This document shows positions 34,738-44,115 of a stretch of 64,000 nucleotides of DNA, one piece after another; within the stretch, counting starts at the first letter, position 1, and the number at the start of each line of letters is the position of its first letter. The notes under the pieces are model-generated. The model saw only the letters and a list, made by a program, of their open reading frames with translations, ran no database searches and had not been told where the DNA came from. Source of the DNA: Chitinimonas viridis. Its GTDB lineage: Bacteria; Pseudomonadota; Gammaproteobacteria; Burkholderiales; Chitinimonadaceae. Both the position numbers and the translations under genes were made by a program. The stretch spans positions 126,425 through 190,424 of the forward strand of contig NZ_JAUFPU010000009.1 of the NCBI RefSeq assembly GCF_030409555.1, in the 5' to 3' direction.

Positions 34738-36756
34738 ATGGGCTTCCAGCAAGGTTTGAGCGGTCTGAATTCCGCCTCCAAATTCCTCGACGTGGTCGGC
34801 AACAATGTAGCCAATGCCAACACCGTCGGCTACAAGGGATCGCGCGCCGAGTTTGCCGATATCTATGCCAACACCCTGGCCAGCACCAGTGTGCAGGTGG
34901 GCATTGGTGGCCGCACGTCGAACGTGGCCCAGCAATTTGCGCAGGGCAATATCAGCAGCACCAACAATCCCCTGGATATCGCCATACAAGGCAATGGCTT
35001 CTTCCGCCTGATAGACCCTTCCGGTAGCTATAGCTACAGCCGCAATGGTCAGTTCCAGCTGGATCGTGACGGCTATATCGTCAACAACGGCCAGAAGCTG
35101 GCCGGTTACATCGCTAACGAGAATAACCAGCTACTGACCGGCAGCTCACCCGAGGCCATACAGGTGCGCACCTCGAATATTGGTGCCCGTGCTACGGGCG
35201 GCTCTACCCTGGCCAATGCCGGCCTGACGGTGGGGATGAATCTGGACGCACGGGAAGACCTGATATCACGCGGCACCCAGACGGTATCCGTAACAGGAGC
35301 TCAGTTGCAGCAGGGGGCTGGCGTAGGAACCCAGATCGACTATCAGACCCGGGTGGCGGATCCCATGGGGCAGTTCCATTTGCTGAATGTGCGGCTGATC
35401 AATGTGGGGCCAGCCACCTGGAGTGTGCAGACCCAGCTGGATGGGGCGGGCTCGTTCACCAGCACGTCTACACCACTGGTCTTCACGCCTGGCGGCCAAC
35501 TACAATCGGGCGCTACCCAGTCGGTGTCCTATCCCATAGGTTCGCCTGCTCCGGCATATGGCTCGACACCGTTCAACTTCAATCTGAATTTCTCTGGCAT
35601 CCAGGAGACAGCTGCGCCTGTCAACGGCACCATCAGTGTCAGCGATGTGGGATCGAGCACCACGGTGGCGGTCTACAACTCCAATCTGGATGCCAATGAC
35701 CCGGTCACCACGCCCCATGTCTACAACACGACATTCCGCGACCCCAATGGTGTCACCCATACGCTGGCCATTACCCTGACCAAGGCGGCCACCAATACCT
35801 GGACGGCCACCTATGATATCGATGGTGCTGGGCCGGTCTCCACCTTGCCTGACGGCGTCACTCCTATTCCAGCCGTGGTGTTCAATACCAACGGCCAGAT
35901 CATTTCTGCTCCCATCATCCCGGCAACCTATACCTACCCGCCCGGGCCTTTTGGTGAGCCCGGCGGCCCAATGAACTTCAATCTCAGCCTGCAGGGTGTG
36001 ACCCAGCGTGCGGGGGTGTTCACCGCCGGTTCGGTGGAGACTCGCAGCTCACCGGCGGTGAACCCGACGGACCCCAATACCTTCACGCACTCGACCTCGG
36101 CGGATGTGTATGACTCGCAAGGGGTCAGGCATACCTTGACCTTCTATATGACCAAGGTAGGGGTGAATGCCTGGGAGGTGCAGACGAGCTTTGATGGGGC
36201 AACGCCGGTACTGCAACCGGGCTATGTCACCTTTGATTCCGCCGGCAAGATGAATGGTGGCACGAGCTTTGCATATACCTCTCCGATACCGTCACCGAGC
36301 GGTGCGCAGACGCCTTTGGCGTTTACCACCTTCCTGACGGGAACAACACAGTTCGGCAACCAGTTCGGTGTGAATGAACTGAGCCAGGATGGTTATGCAG
36401 ACGGCAATATCACGGGGCTGTCGATAGGCAAGGATGGTCTGATACTAGGCCGTTACTCCAACGGCCAGAACCGCACGATAGGCCAGATAACGCTGTTCAA
36501 CTTTGCCAACCCGCAGGGTTTGCAGCCTTTGGGCGATAACCGTTGGGCAGAAAGCTACGCGTCCAACCAGGCGCGGATTGGTACGCCGGGTACGAGTGAC
36601 TTTGGCGCCCTGCAGTCGGGCGCGGTCGAGGATTCCAATATCGACCTGACCAAGGAACTCGTGGACATGATTACCGCGCAACGGTCCTACCAGGCCAATG
36701 CGCAAACGATCAAGACGCAGGACCAGTTGCTCCAGACCATGGTCAACCTGCGTTAA
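34738..36756 (+). CDS. flgE: Flagellar hook protein FlgE, enlarged
   Basis: 672 aa against about 400 in E. coli. The N-terminal part (FQQGLSGLNSASKFLDVVGNN) and the C-terminal part (LVDMITAQRSYQANAQTIKTQDQLLQTMVNLR) are standard. The extra length is in the exposed region, where three related modules follow one another: near 200-285 (VADPMGQFHLLNVRL), 320-425 (FRDPNGVTHTLAITLTK) and 445-535 (VYDSQGVRHTLTFYMTK). Each has D-x-x-G-x-x-H-x-L followed by a W-x-(V/A)-x-(T/Q) strand. Ribosome site CAGGAG. Confidence 0.96.
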   Translation: MGFQQGLSGLNSASKFLDVVGNNVANANTVGYKGSRAEFADIYANTLASTSVQVGIGGRTSNVAQQFAQGNISSTNNPLDIAIQGNGFFRLIDPSGSYSYSRNGQFQLDRDGYIVNNGQKLAGYIANENNQLLTGSSPEAIQVRTSNIGARATGGSTLANAGLTVGMNLDAREDLISRGTQTVSVTGAQLQQGAGVGTQIDYQTRVADPMGQFHLLNVRLINVGPATWSVQTQLDGAGSFTSTSTPLVFTPGGQLQSGATQSVSYPIGSPAPAYGSTPFNFNLNFSGIQETAAPVNGTISVSDVGSSTTVAVYNSNLDANDPVTTPHVYNTTFRDPNGVTHTLAITLTKAATNTWTATYDIDGAGPVSTLPDGVTPIPAVVFNTNGQIISAPIIPATYTYPPGPFGEPGGPMNFNLSLQGVTQRAGVFTAGSVETRSSPAVNPTDPNTFTHSTSADVYDSQGVRHTLTFYMTKVGVNAWEVQTSFDGATPVLQPGYVTFDSAGKMNGGTSFAYTSPIPSPSGAQTPLAFTTFLTGTTQFGNQFGVNELSQDGYADGNITGLSIGKDGLILGRYSNGQNRTIGQITLFNFANPQGLQPLGDNRWAESYASNQARIGTPGTSDFGALQSGAVEDSNIDLTKELVDMITAQRSYQANAQTIKTQDQLLQTMVNLR

Positions 36757-36810
36757 CGCCTCAGAGCCAACCTAGCGCTCTCCGCGCGGATCGTTAAACG
36801 ACCGGCAAGG

Positions 36811-36840
36811 TTTACCGGGCAACCGGCGAGCTTTGCCGCT
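36811..36840. repeat. Degenerate palindrome before flgF
   Basis: CCGGCAAGG at 36812-36820 and CTTTGCCGC at 36831-36839 form an imperfect member of the GCGGCAA/TTGCCGC family, in the flgE-flgF gap just upstream of the flgF ribosome site. Confidence 0.4.
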
Positions 36841-36853
36841 CTGGGAGAGTTGC

Positions 36854-37591
36854 ATGGATCGGCTTATCTACACGGCCATGACAGGGGCGAAGCACGCCAG
36901 CCTGCAGCAGGCCACCGTCGCCAACAACCTGGCCAACGCCACCACGCCTGGCTTCAAGCAGGAGCTGGCGGCGTCTCGCGCCGTGCAAGCCGTCGGCGGC
37001 ACCGGATACCAGACCCGCAGCTATACGCTGGAACAGACAATAGGTTCGGATTTCAGCCCTGGTTCCCTGCAGACCACCGGGCGTGAGCTGGATATCGCCA
37101 TCACGACCGAGGGTTTGTTCGCAGTCCAGACTGGCAATGGCGAGGCCTATACCCGCAACGGTAGCCTGGAAATCGACGCGACCGGCCTGCTCAAGACCCG
37201 CGAGGGCTATCCCGTACAGGGAGATGGCGGTCCCATCGTCATTCCCGAAAACAGCATCGTGACTTTTGGCAAGGACGGCACGATCACTGCTGCACCGGCC
37301 AATGACCCTGCGCAGAGCAATGAGATAGGCCGCATCAAGCTGGTGAGGCCAGACGAGCTGCAGCTGGAACGTGGCAGCGATGGATTGTTCAGGCTGCGCG
37401 ATGGTCAGCCAGCCCAGGTCGATGCCAGCGTACAGATGACCAATGGCGCGCTGGAGGCCAGCAACGTCAATGCAGTGGATCAGCTGGTGAAAATGATTGA
37501 TTACCAGCGCAACTACGATCTTCAGGTACGAATGTTGCAAACAGCTGATCAGAACGCCAAGGCTGCCGCACAGATCATGGCCGTAAGCTAA
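36854..37591 (+). CDS. flgF: Flagellar proximal rod protein FlgF
   Basis: 245 aa from ATG 36854 (MDRLIYTAMTGAKHASLQQATVANN), preceded by GGGAGAG. An upstream ATG at 36833 lacks a ribosome site. The C-terminal NAVDQLVKMIDYQRNYDLQVRMLQTADQN is typical of FlgF. Confidence 0.96.
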   Translation: MDRLIYTAMTGAKHASLQQATVANNLANATTPGFKQELAASRAVQAVGGTGYQTRSYTLEQTIGSDFSPGSLQTTGRELDIAITTEGLFAVQTGNGEAYTRNGSLEIDATGLLKTREGYPVQGDGGPIVIPENSIVTFGKDGTITAAPANDPAQSNEIGRIKLVRPDELQLERGSDGLFRLRDGQPAQVDASVQMTNGALEASNVNAVDQLVKMIDYQRNYDLQVRMLQTADQNAKAAAQIMAVS

Positions 37592-37653
37592 GTCGCCAGC
37601 CACTACCCGCAAGATACGAATAAAACGACAGGAAAGACGAAAGGATAGCCGCC

Positions 37654-38436
37654 ATGATGCGCTCTCTGTGGGTTGCCAAGACAGGCATGGACGCGATGCA
37701 GATGAACATCGACGTCATCTCCAATAATCTGGCCAACGTCAATACCAACGGCTTCAAGCGTAGCCGGCCAATTTTTGAAGATCTGCTGTACCAGACGCTG
37801 CGCCAGCCAGGCGGCGCGACCAGCCAGCAGACACAACTGCCCACGGGGCTGCAACTCGGTACCGGGGTCAAGCCTGTTGCTACAGAGCGCATCCACACCC
37901 AGGGCAATCTGCAGCTGACCGACAATCCCTACGATATTGCCATCAACGGCCGCGGCTTCTTCCAGATCGAGATGCCGGACGGCACCATAGGCTATACCCG
38001 GGATGGTGCCTTTCAGTTGAATAACCAGGGGGTGATCGTCACGGCCGAGGGCTACCCCTTGCAAGGCAACATCACCGTACCGGAAGGTGCTTTGCAGTTT
38101 GGTGTCAGCCGTGACGGCATAGTGACCGCCTTGCAGGCTGGGCAGACCCAGGCTACCCAGATAGGCACGATACAACTGGCGACCTTCATCAACCCGGCCG
38201 GTTTGCAGAGCGTGGGCGAGAACCTCTATCTGGAGACCGCGGCATCTGGTGCGCCGCAGGCCGGAACGCCGGGACAGACAGGCCTGGGTGTGCTCAACCA
38301 GCAGTATGTTGAAACCTCCAACGTCAACATCACCGAAGAGCTGATCAATATGATCCAGGCGCAGCGGGCCTTTGAGATCAATTCGCGCTCCATCCAGACT
38401 TCGGACCAGATGTTGCAGAAGCTGACACAGCTGTAA
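37654..38436 (+). CDS. flgG: Flagellar distal rod protein FlgG
   Basis: 260 aa, identical in length to E. coli Flg[40 protein letters not shown] is the family N-terminus (shown here only as landmark, residues 1-39). The FlgG-specific rod stretch around [13 protein letters not shown] follows, and the tail is [20 protein letters not shown]. Ribosome site AAAGGAT. Confidence 0.97.
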   Translation: MMRSLWVAKTGMDAMQMNIDVISNNLANVNTNGFKRSRPIFEDLLYQTLRQPGGATSQQTQLPTGLQLGTGVKPVATERIHTQGNLQLTDNPYDIAINGRGFFQIEMPDGTIGYTRDGAFQLNNQGVIVTAEGYPLQGNITVPEGALQFGVSRDGIVTALQAGQTQATQIGTIQLATFINPAGLQSVGENLYLETAASGAPQAGTPGQTGLGVLNQQYVETSNVNITEELINMIQAQRAFEINSRSIQTSDQMLQKLTQL

Positions 38437-38487
38437 ACCACGTACGTGAACCAATGGCATAAGCAAAATACTGACAGGAGCCTGGCC

Positions 38488-39159
38488 ATGATACGTAACA
38501 CCTTCAGCCTGATTGCCGTGTTGTTGCTGAGCGCTTGCGCCAGCAGCATCCCACCGACCATCGTCACCCAACCGACCAGTGTACGGCCCATGGCGCAGCC
38601 GCAGGTTGCGGCAGGGCGGGGCAGCATCTACCAGGCGGCAACGGCCCGCTCGCTGTTCGAGGACAGGCTGGCCCGGCATATGGGCGACAACCTGACGGTG
38701 CTGATTGAAGAACAGATCAACGCCAGCAGCAATTCTGCCAATAAGGCCGAGCGGACCAGCGAGAACAGTACCGAGGTGGATGTCAATGCCAGCTCGAACT
38801 TCTTCCGGGGCATATTGGGCGGCCTGGCGCTCGATACGCAGTCAACCAACAAGCATGATGGCAAGGGCACAGCCAGTTCCAGCAACAGCTTCCGTGGGCA
38901 GATCACTGCACAGGTGGTGGATGTGCTGGCCAATGGCAACTTGGTGATAGCCGGCGAGAAGCAGGTCAATATCCGTGGCGAAATCAGTTATTTGCGAGTA
39001 TCGGGCATCGTCAACCCGGCCGATGTGAAAGCAGGCAATGTGGTATCCTCAAACAAGATTGCCGAGGCCCGCATAGAAGAAATGGGCAGCGGTACGATTG
39101 CATCCGCCGACCGTGCCGGCTGGCTGCAGCGATTCTTTTTCAGCTTCCTGCCATTCTGA
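38488..39159 (+). CDS. flgH: Flagellar L-ring lipoprotein FlgH
   Basis: 223 aa from ATG 38488, with ACAGGAG just upstream; the more upstream in-frame ATG at 38446 would spoil the signal. The lipoprotein signal MIRNTFSLIAVLLLSAC has Cys at 17 for acylation. The mature protein contains RHMGDNLTVLIEEQINASS and NLVIAGEKQVNIRGE...LRVSGIVNPADV, typical of FlgH. It builds the outer-membrane ring. Confidence 0.97.
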   Translation: MIRNTFSLIAVLLLSACASSIPPTIVTQPTSVRPMAQPQVAAGRGSIYQAATARSLFEDRLARHMGDNLTVLIEEQINASSNSANKAERTSENSTEVDVNASSNFFRGILGGLALDTQSTNKHDGKGTASSSNSFRGQITAQVVDVLANGNLVIAGEKQVNIRGEISYLRVSGIVNPADVKAGNVVSSNKIAEARIEEMGSGTIASADRAGWLQRFFFSFLPF

Positions 39160-39163
39160 CCCG

Positions 39164-40276
39164 ATGCTTCTAAACCGTACCGCAGTCCGCCTGATAGCCT
39201 GTCTACTCCTGGCCCTTGGCTGCAGTACGGTTTACGCCCAGAAAATCAAGGAGCTGGCCAGCATAGGCGGGGTCAGGCCCAACCAGTTGATAGGTTACGG
39301 CATCGTGGTGGGCCTCGATGGTAGCGGCGACCAGACCACACAGACACCGTTTACCGTGCAGAGCGTCATCAATATGCTCACCCAGCTGGGGGTGCAATTG
39401 CCCCCAGGTACCAGTCTCCAGCTCAAGAATGTGGCGGCAGTGACCGTAACCGGTACCTTGCCGCCCTATTCACGTTCAGGCCAGGCCATTGATGTCACCG
39501 TGTCATCGATAGGCAATGCCAAGAGCTTGCGCGGTGGCATGCTGCTGATGAGCCCGCTCAAGGGGGCGGATGGCCAGGTTTACGCCATTGCTCAGGGCAA
39601 TGTGATCGTGGCGGGTGCGGGCGCATCGGCCGGGGGCTCCAGCACCCAGGTCAACCAGCTGGCGGTAGGACGCATACCCAATGGTGCCACGGTGGAGCGC
39701 GAAGTGCCTGGCGGCGTGGGCGAGGGTGACTACATCACTCTGGCACTGCACGATGCGGATTTCAGCACCGCCAGCAAGGTGGCGCAGGTCATCAATACCG
39801 GCATGGGGGCGTCTACCGCCCGTGCGCTGGATGCCCGCACCATACAAGTTCGTGCGCCACAGGACCCCGATGCCCGTGTCAGCTTCATGGCCAAGCTGGA
39901 AAACCTGAACGTGATCCCGGCAGATGCGGTGGCACGGGTAATCATCAACGCCCGTACCGGGTCGGTGGTCATGAACAAGGCAGTAACGCTGGAGCCGTGT
40001 GCGATATCGCACGGTAACCTGACGGTAACCATCTCGGCCAAGAATGAAGTCAGCCAACCCAAGCCGCTATCCGGTGGCGAGACCCAGCCGGTACAGAATG
40101 CCGATGTGGAAGTGAAGGCGGAAAAAGGCGGCGTGACGGCTGTGCCTCGTAGTGCTTCGCTCAACGAAGTGGTGCGCGCGCTTAACCAGATAGGCGCCAC
40201 GCCGCAGGATCTGCTGGCCATACTGCAGGCCATGAAATCGGCTGGTGCGCTGAAGGCGGATCTGGAAGTGATCTGA
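39164..40276 (+). CDS. flgI: Flagellar P-ring protein FlgI
   Basis: 370 aa from ATG 39164, four bases after the flgH stop. The signal peptide is cleaved after VYA (residue 25). The mature start is QKIKELASIGGVRPNQLIGYG, followed by VVGLDGSGDQT and TPFTVQSV. It forms the periplasmic P-ring around the rod. A strong terminator follows. Confidence 0.97.
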   Translation: MLLNRTAVRLIACLLLALGCSTVYAQKIKELASIGGVRPNQLIGYGIVVGLDGSGDQTTQTPFTVQSVINMLTQLGVQLPPGTSLQLKNVAAVTVTGTLPPYSRSGQAIDVTVSSIGNAKSLRGGMLLMSPLKGADGQVYAIAQGNVIVAGAGASAGGSSTQVNQLAVGRIPNGATVEREVPGGVGEGDYITLALHDADFSTASKVAQVINTGMGASTARALDARTIQVRAPQDPDARVSFMAKLENLNVIPADAVARVIINARTGSVVMNKAVTLEPCAISHGNLTVTISAKNEVSQPKPLSGGETQPVQNADVEVKAEKGGVTAVPRSASLNEVVRALNQIGATPQDLLAILQAMKSAGALKADLEVI

Positions 40277-40297
40277 CCCCAAAACCGCGTAGGAGAG

Positions 40298-40321
40298 GAG
40301 GGCGCCTTGGCGCCCTTTTTT
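40298..40321 (+). terminator. Terminator between flgI and flgJ
   Basis: GGGCGCC-TT-GGCGCCC (40300-40315) followed by six T. It separates flgB-I from flgJ-L. Confidence 0.9.
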
Positions 40322-40330
40322 GTTGCCTTT

Positions 40331-40348
40331 TGCTGCAGGTGGCAGTTC
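40331..40348. repeat. Imperfect palindrome of the GCGGCAA family
   Basis: GTGGCA and TTGCCGCC arms around GTTC, one mismatch from the family core, directly after the flgI terminator. Confidence 0.4.
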
Positions 40349-40391
40349 TTGCCGCCCACCCGGACTGATGATCGGAATTGCCCACTATTTT

Positions 40392-40423
40392 CAATTCAAG
40401 TTATTGAATTGTATGGGTAATAT
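40392..40423 (+). promoter_or_regulatory. Promoter of flgJKL with an overlapping palindrome
   Basis: TTCAAG (40395-40400), 17-bp spacer, TAATAT (40418-40423), a sigma-70-like pair in a short AT-rich island. The perfect inverted repeat CAATTCAA (40392-40399) and TTGAATTG (40404-40411) overlaps the -35 region and could be an operator. It lies 58 bp upstream of the flgJ ATG and after the flgI terminator. Confidence 0.55.
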
Positions 40424-40480
40424 GGTCAGGCATCATCCTTGCTTTGTTTGGTTCGAGCCTACTCGAAACCGACAAGCGCC

Positions 40481-41386
40481 ATGCAACTCACTGCCAACCC
40501 CACTGATGCCAGCCTCAACGCCAAGCTCGCGATAGATGCGCAGGCTGTGGGTGATCTGCGCGCCCGGCTAGCCAAGGACCCCAAAGGGGCGGCACGCGAG
40601 GTGGCAGGTCAGTTCGAGAAGATGTTTCTCGACATGGTGATGAAATCCATGCGTGACGCGACCCCCAAGTTCGACGAGCTGGAAAGCAGCACAGTGGGCA
40701 TGTTCCAGTCCATGTATGACCAGCAGCTATCGCAGAACATGACCAGCGGTGCTGGCCGTGGCCTGGGGCTGGCGGATTTGATCGCAGCCCAGATAGAGCG
40801 GATGAACAACCCCGACAGCCTGCAGGTCATGCAGCGCAGCCCGGCGCGCGGTAGTTGGGGTGGCAATGGGACAGCTACTGTGGCGGCAAAGCTTGCCGCT
40901 CCGGTTGCGGCAGTGGCTGGCGATGCCGGCGAGTTCATAGGCGACATCGGCCAGTCTACCCTTGCCGCGGCGCAATCGCTGGGTTTGTCCCCCCATTTGA
41001 TGCTGGCACATGCCGCACTGGAAAGCGGCTGGGGCAAGAAGCCCATAGTCGATGCCCATGGCAACAACAGCCACAACCTGTTCGGCATCAAGGCCGGCCG
41101 GGGTTGGGAAGGCAAGACCACGGACATTACTACCACTGAATACGTAGATGGCGTGGCGCAGAAGCGGGTGGAACGTTTCCGTGTCTACGACAGCTATGCC
41201 GAGGCCTTTGCCGATTATGCCCGCCTGCTGTCTTCGCGCTATGGCGATGCGGCGCAGGCCGGTGCAGATGCCAAGGTCTTCGGCAAGGAACTGCAAGCAG
41301 GTGGCTATGCCACCGACCCGGCTTATGCCGACAAGCTGGCCCGCGTGGCTGAGCACCCAGCGCTGAAGGCCTATAAGGCTGCCTGA
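40481..41386 (+). CDS. flgJ: Flagellar rod-assembly muramidase/glucosaminidase FlgJ
   Basis: 301 aa from ATG 40481 (upstream ATG 40439 has a poor context). The N-terminal rod-cap domain (about 25-110; EVAGQFEKMFLDMVMKSMRDA) is followed by a linker and a C-terminal peptidoglycan glucosaminidase domain (about 160-300) with catalytic E181 in LAHAALESGWGKK. It opens the wall for the rod. The linker (residues 134-140) is encoded by a copy of the GCGGCAA/TTGCCGC palindrome at 40883-40899, encoding AAKLAA-type residues. Confidence 0.95.
   Translation: MQLTANPTDASLNAKLAIDAQAVGDLRARLAKDPKGAAREVAGQFEKMFLDMVMKSMRDATPKFDELESSTVGMFQSMYDQQLSQNMTSGAGRGLGLADLIAAQIERMNNPDSLQVMQRSPARGSWGGNGTATVAAKLAAPVAAVAGDAGEFIGDIGQSTLAAAQSLGLSPHLMLAHAALESGWGKKPIVDAHGNNSHNLFGIKAGRGWEGKTTDITTTEYVDGVAQKRVERFRVYDSYAEAFADYARLLSSRYGDAAQAGADAKVFGKELQAGGYATDPAYADKLARVAEHPALKAYKAA
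40883..40899. repeat. GCGGCAA/TTGCCGC palindrome inside flgJ
   Basis: GCGGCAA-AGC-TTGCCGC, a perfect 7-bp arm pair with a 3-base loop, in frame in the flgJ interdomain linker. Same core as the intergenic copies. Confidence 0.6.
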
Positions 41387-41434
41387 GTAATAACGATAGA
41401 CGTGCCGACATATGGGCGGCAGAGGTAGGAAATC

Positions 41435-44086
41435 ATGGGTAACGGTATCTACGGCATTGCAGTATCGGGTCTGAAGGCGGCGCAAATTGGGCTGACCACC
41501 ACCAGCCACAATATCGCCAATGCCAGCACACCCGGCTACAACCGGCAGGTAATAGGCCAGAGCGCGGTAGAACCCACGCCCACCGGCGGTGGCTTCCTGG
41601 GCCGTGGCGCCCAGGTCGATACCATTACGCGTATCTACAACGAGTTTGTTGGCCGTCAGGTGCAGACCGCACAGGCGCAGGCCGGTTACCTGACCAACCT
41701 GAAGTCCCACCTGGCCGATCTGGACAATCTGCTGGCCGACCCTTCGGCCGGTTTTTCGCCCTCGTTGCAGGACTTTTTCACCGGTGTGCAGACGGTGGCC
41801 AATAACCCGCAGGATGTGACCGCAAGGCAATCGCTGTTGGGCTTGGCCGAATCCATGATCACCAAGCTGCAGACGGTGGATTCGCGCATGCAGACGTTGC
41901 GCAGCGATGTGAATACCGAGATTCAGGCCACGGTAGGCAATATCAACTCCATCACCGGCCAGATTGCCCACCTGAACGACCAGATCATCCTGTCCACCAC
42001 GGTGGGCAACAACCTGCCCAATGACTTGCTGGACAAGCGTGACCATCTGGTCACCCAGCTCAACCAGTACGTCAAATCCACGGTCATCAAGCAGACCGAT
42101 GGCAGCTACAACATCTTTATCGGCAATGGCCAGAACCTGGTGGTGGGCAACCGCTCGTTCACCTTGGGCGCCGTGCAGGCGGTGGATGATCCATCCCGCC
42201 TGGATGTGGCCTACCAGCAGTTTGGCGTGACCGCTGTCATTCCTTCCGAAATGATTACCGGCGGCTCCCTGGGCGGCGTGCTGGAATTCCGCAAGGAAGT
42301 GCTGGATGTCTCGCAGAACTCCCTCGGCCGGGTGGCGCTTGCGCTGGCGCAGACCTTCAACGAGCAGCACCGCAAGGGGCAGGACCTGAATGGCCAGTAC
42401 GGCGGCAATTTCTTCCAGTTCCCCACCGAACGCATCAGCGCCCAGCCGCGCGTAGGCGGCAACCAGGTGAGCCTGACGGCCGAGCTGACATCGGTACGTC
42501 CCTTCGTGGAGAGCGACTACAACATCGCGCTGGACAATACCGGGACCAACTACACCATTACCCGGCTGACCGATGGGCAAACCGCCACCATCAGCCTGGC
42601 ATCGGGCGAGTTGACCAGTGCCACCGGCTTTACTGCCTTCGGTGTCCGCTTCAAGCTGGAGATCAACCCCAATGTGAACCCGCCTACCGGCCCTGATCTG
42701 CTGGCTGGTGAGAATGTAGGCATCAGCTTCAGGCCCGCCGCCTCCGAGGTGATCGCCAATGGCAGGAACCAAGGCAATGCTGACCTGCAGGTCTCGATAT
42801 CGGATATCAGCAAGCTGGGCACCAGCGATTACGAGTTCATCTTCGACGGCCCCGATTACCGGGTGGTGCGCAGGGAGGATGGTGCCCAGTTCAATATCAA
42901 TGCTTCGGCCTGGGCCAACCCGCCCATCGAGATTGATGGCCTGTCCTTCCGCATCAACGCCGGCAATATGGTGGCGGGGGATCGCTTTACGGTATTGCCT
43001 ACCCGTGGCTTTGCCGATGAGATGACGGTGATGATCAAGGACACGGCCAAGGTGGCGGCAGCAGCCCCCATCCGTACCTCATCCGATACCTTCAGCATCG
43101 CCTCATCGGCCAATGCCGCCAATACTGGTGGCGCGCTGATCAGCAGCGTATCGGCTTCAGTGGCGGCACAGGGTGGCGTGGCGGCCAAGAAGATCGAGAT
43201 ACTGTTTACTGCTGCAGGCACCTTTGATATCCGCGATGCCAACACGGGTACCGTGCTGGCAGCCAACCAGACCTACACCTCCGGTAACAACATCAGCTAC
43301 AACGGTTGGACCGTGCAGATTACCGACGGTGGCGGCCCACCTGTTGCCGGTGACCGCTTCGTGATAGACCCGCGCAAGAACACCGGCACGGCCAATATAT
43401 CGGCTGGCGTGGTCACCACCATGCCCATCAACACCGATATGAAGACGCCGGTGGCGATACGGTTCGAAACGGCGACCCGCTTCAACCTGGTGAACCCAAG
43501 CACTGGCGAGGTGATCGACCCGGCAACCGGCAACCGCTTCCAGCCTAATACCGGCAATATTGTCGATCGCAGCGGCAATATCGTGTCGGGCGGCAACAGC
43601 CTGGACCCGGCTACCGGCAATGTGGTGGATGGCGGCATGACCGTGCAGTTCAGCTCACAGGCCTATACCTCGAACGGCAATATCTCCTACAACGGCTGGA
43701 CAGTGCAGATCACCGGCGTGCCCGCAGCCAGGGATACCTTCCTGGTCGAACCCAACACCGGCGGCAAGGCCGATTCCCGCAATATGCTGGCGCTGGGCAA
43801 GCTGCAGACCACCAATATCCTTAGCGGCGGCACGGCCAGCTATCAGGGCGCATACAGCAAGCTGGTAGCCGATGTGGGCGTGCGCGCCAACCAGGTCAAT
43901 ATCAACGAGGCGGCCCAATCCCAGCTGTTGATGCAGTCGCAAACCAAGCTGGCAGAAGCGTCAGGGGTCAATCTCGATGAGGAGGCATCAAATCTGCTTA
44001 TCTACCAGCAGGCCTATCTGGCATCGAGCCGGGTAATCCAGATTGCCCAGAAGGCATTCGAGGAAGTCCTGAACATAGGCCGTTAA
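41435..44086 (+). CDS. flgK: Hook-filament junction protein FlgK (HAP1), enlarged
   Basis: 883 aa against 547 in E. coli. The N-terminus (GIYGIAVSGLKAAQIGLTTTSHNIANASTPGYNRQ) and the C-terminus (ASNLLIYQQAYLASSRVIQIAQKAFEEVLNIGR) are standard. The middle carries repeated beta modules ending in a GDRF-type strand: near 465-525 (AGDRFTVLP), 595-650 (ISYNGWTVQITDGGG...GDRFVIDP) and 683-775 (ISYNGWTVQITGVP...RDTFLVEP). The last one has an insert with two DPATGN units. Ribosome site GTAGGAAA. 48 bp after flgJ. Confidence 0.95.
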   Translation: MGNGIYGIAVSGLKAAQIGLTTTSHNIANASTPGYNRQVIGQSAVEPTPTGGGFLGRGAQVDTITRIYNEFVGRQVQTAQAQAGYLTNLKSHLADLDNLLADPSAGFSPSLQDFFTGVQTVANNPQDVTARQSLLGLAESMITKLQTVDSRMQTLRSDVNTEIQATVGNINSITGQIAHLNDQIILSTTVGNNLPNDLLDKRDHLVTQLNQYVKSTVIKQTDGSYNIFIGNGQNLVVGNRSFTLGAVQAVDDPSRLDVAYQQFGVTAVIPSEMITGGSLGGVLEFRKEVLDVSQNSLGRVALALAQTFNEQHRKGQDLNGQYGGNFFQFPTERISAQPRVGGNQVSLTAELTSVRPFVESDYNIALDNTGTNYTITRLTDGQTATISLASGELTSATGFTAFGVRFKLEINPNVNPPTGPDLLAGENVGISFRPAASEVIANGRNQGNADLQVSISDISKLGTSDYEFIFDGPDYRVVRREDGAQFNINASAWANPPIEIDGLSFRINAGNMVAGDRFTVLPTRGFADEMTVMIKDTAKVAAAAPIRTSSDTFSIASSANAANTGGALISSVSASVAAQGGVAAKKIEILFTAAGTFDIRDANTGTVLAANQTYTSGNNISYNGWTVQITDGGGPPVAGDRFVIDPRKNTGTANISAGVVTTMPINTDMKTPVAIRFETATRFNLVNPSTGEVIDPATGNRFQPNTGNIVDRSGNIVSGGNSLDPATGNVVDGGMTVQFSSQAYTSNGNISYNGWTVQITGVPAARDTFLVEPNTGGKADSRNMLALGKLQTTNILSGGTASYQGAYSKLVADVGVRANQVNINEAAQSQLLMQSQTKLAEASGVNLDEEASNLLIYQQAYLASSRVIQIAQKAFEEVLNIGR

Positions 44087-44115
44087 GCAGCGATTGATCT
44101 GCAGGAGTAAATAGC

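Noticed and set aside
41385-41411. Possible sigma-28 promoter before flgK (GCCGACAT at 41404)
   Set aside because: The -10 is close to GCCGATAA, but no TAAA-type -35 lies at the right distance; flgK can be read from the flgJ promoter.
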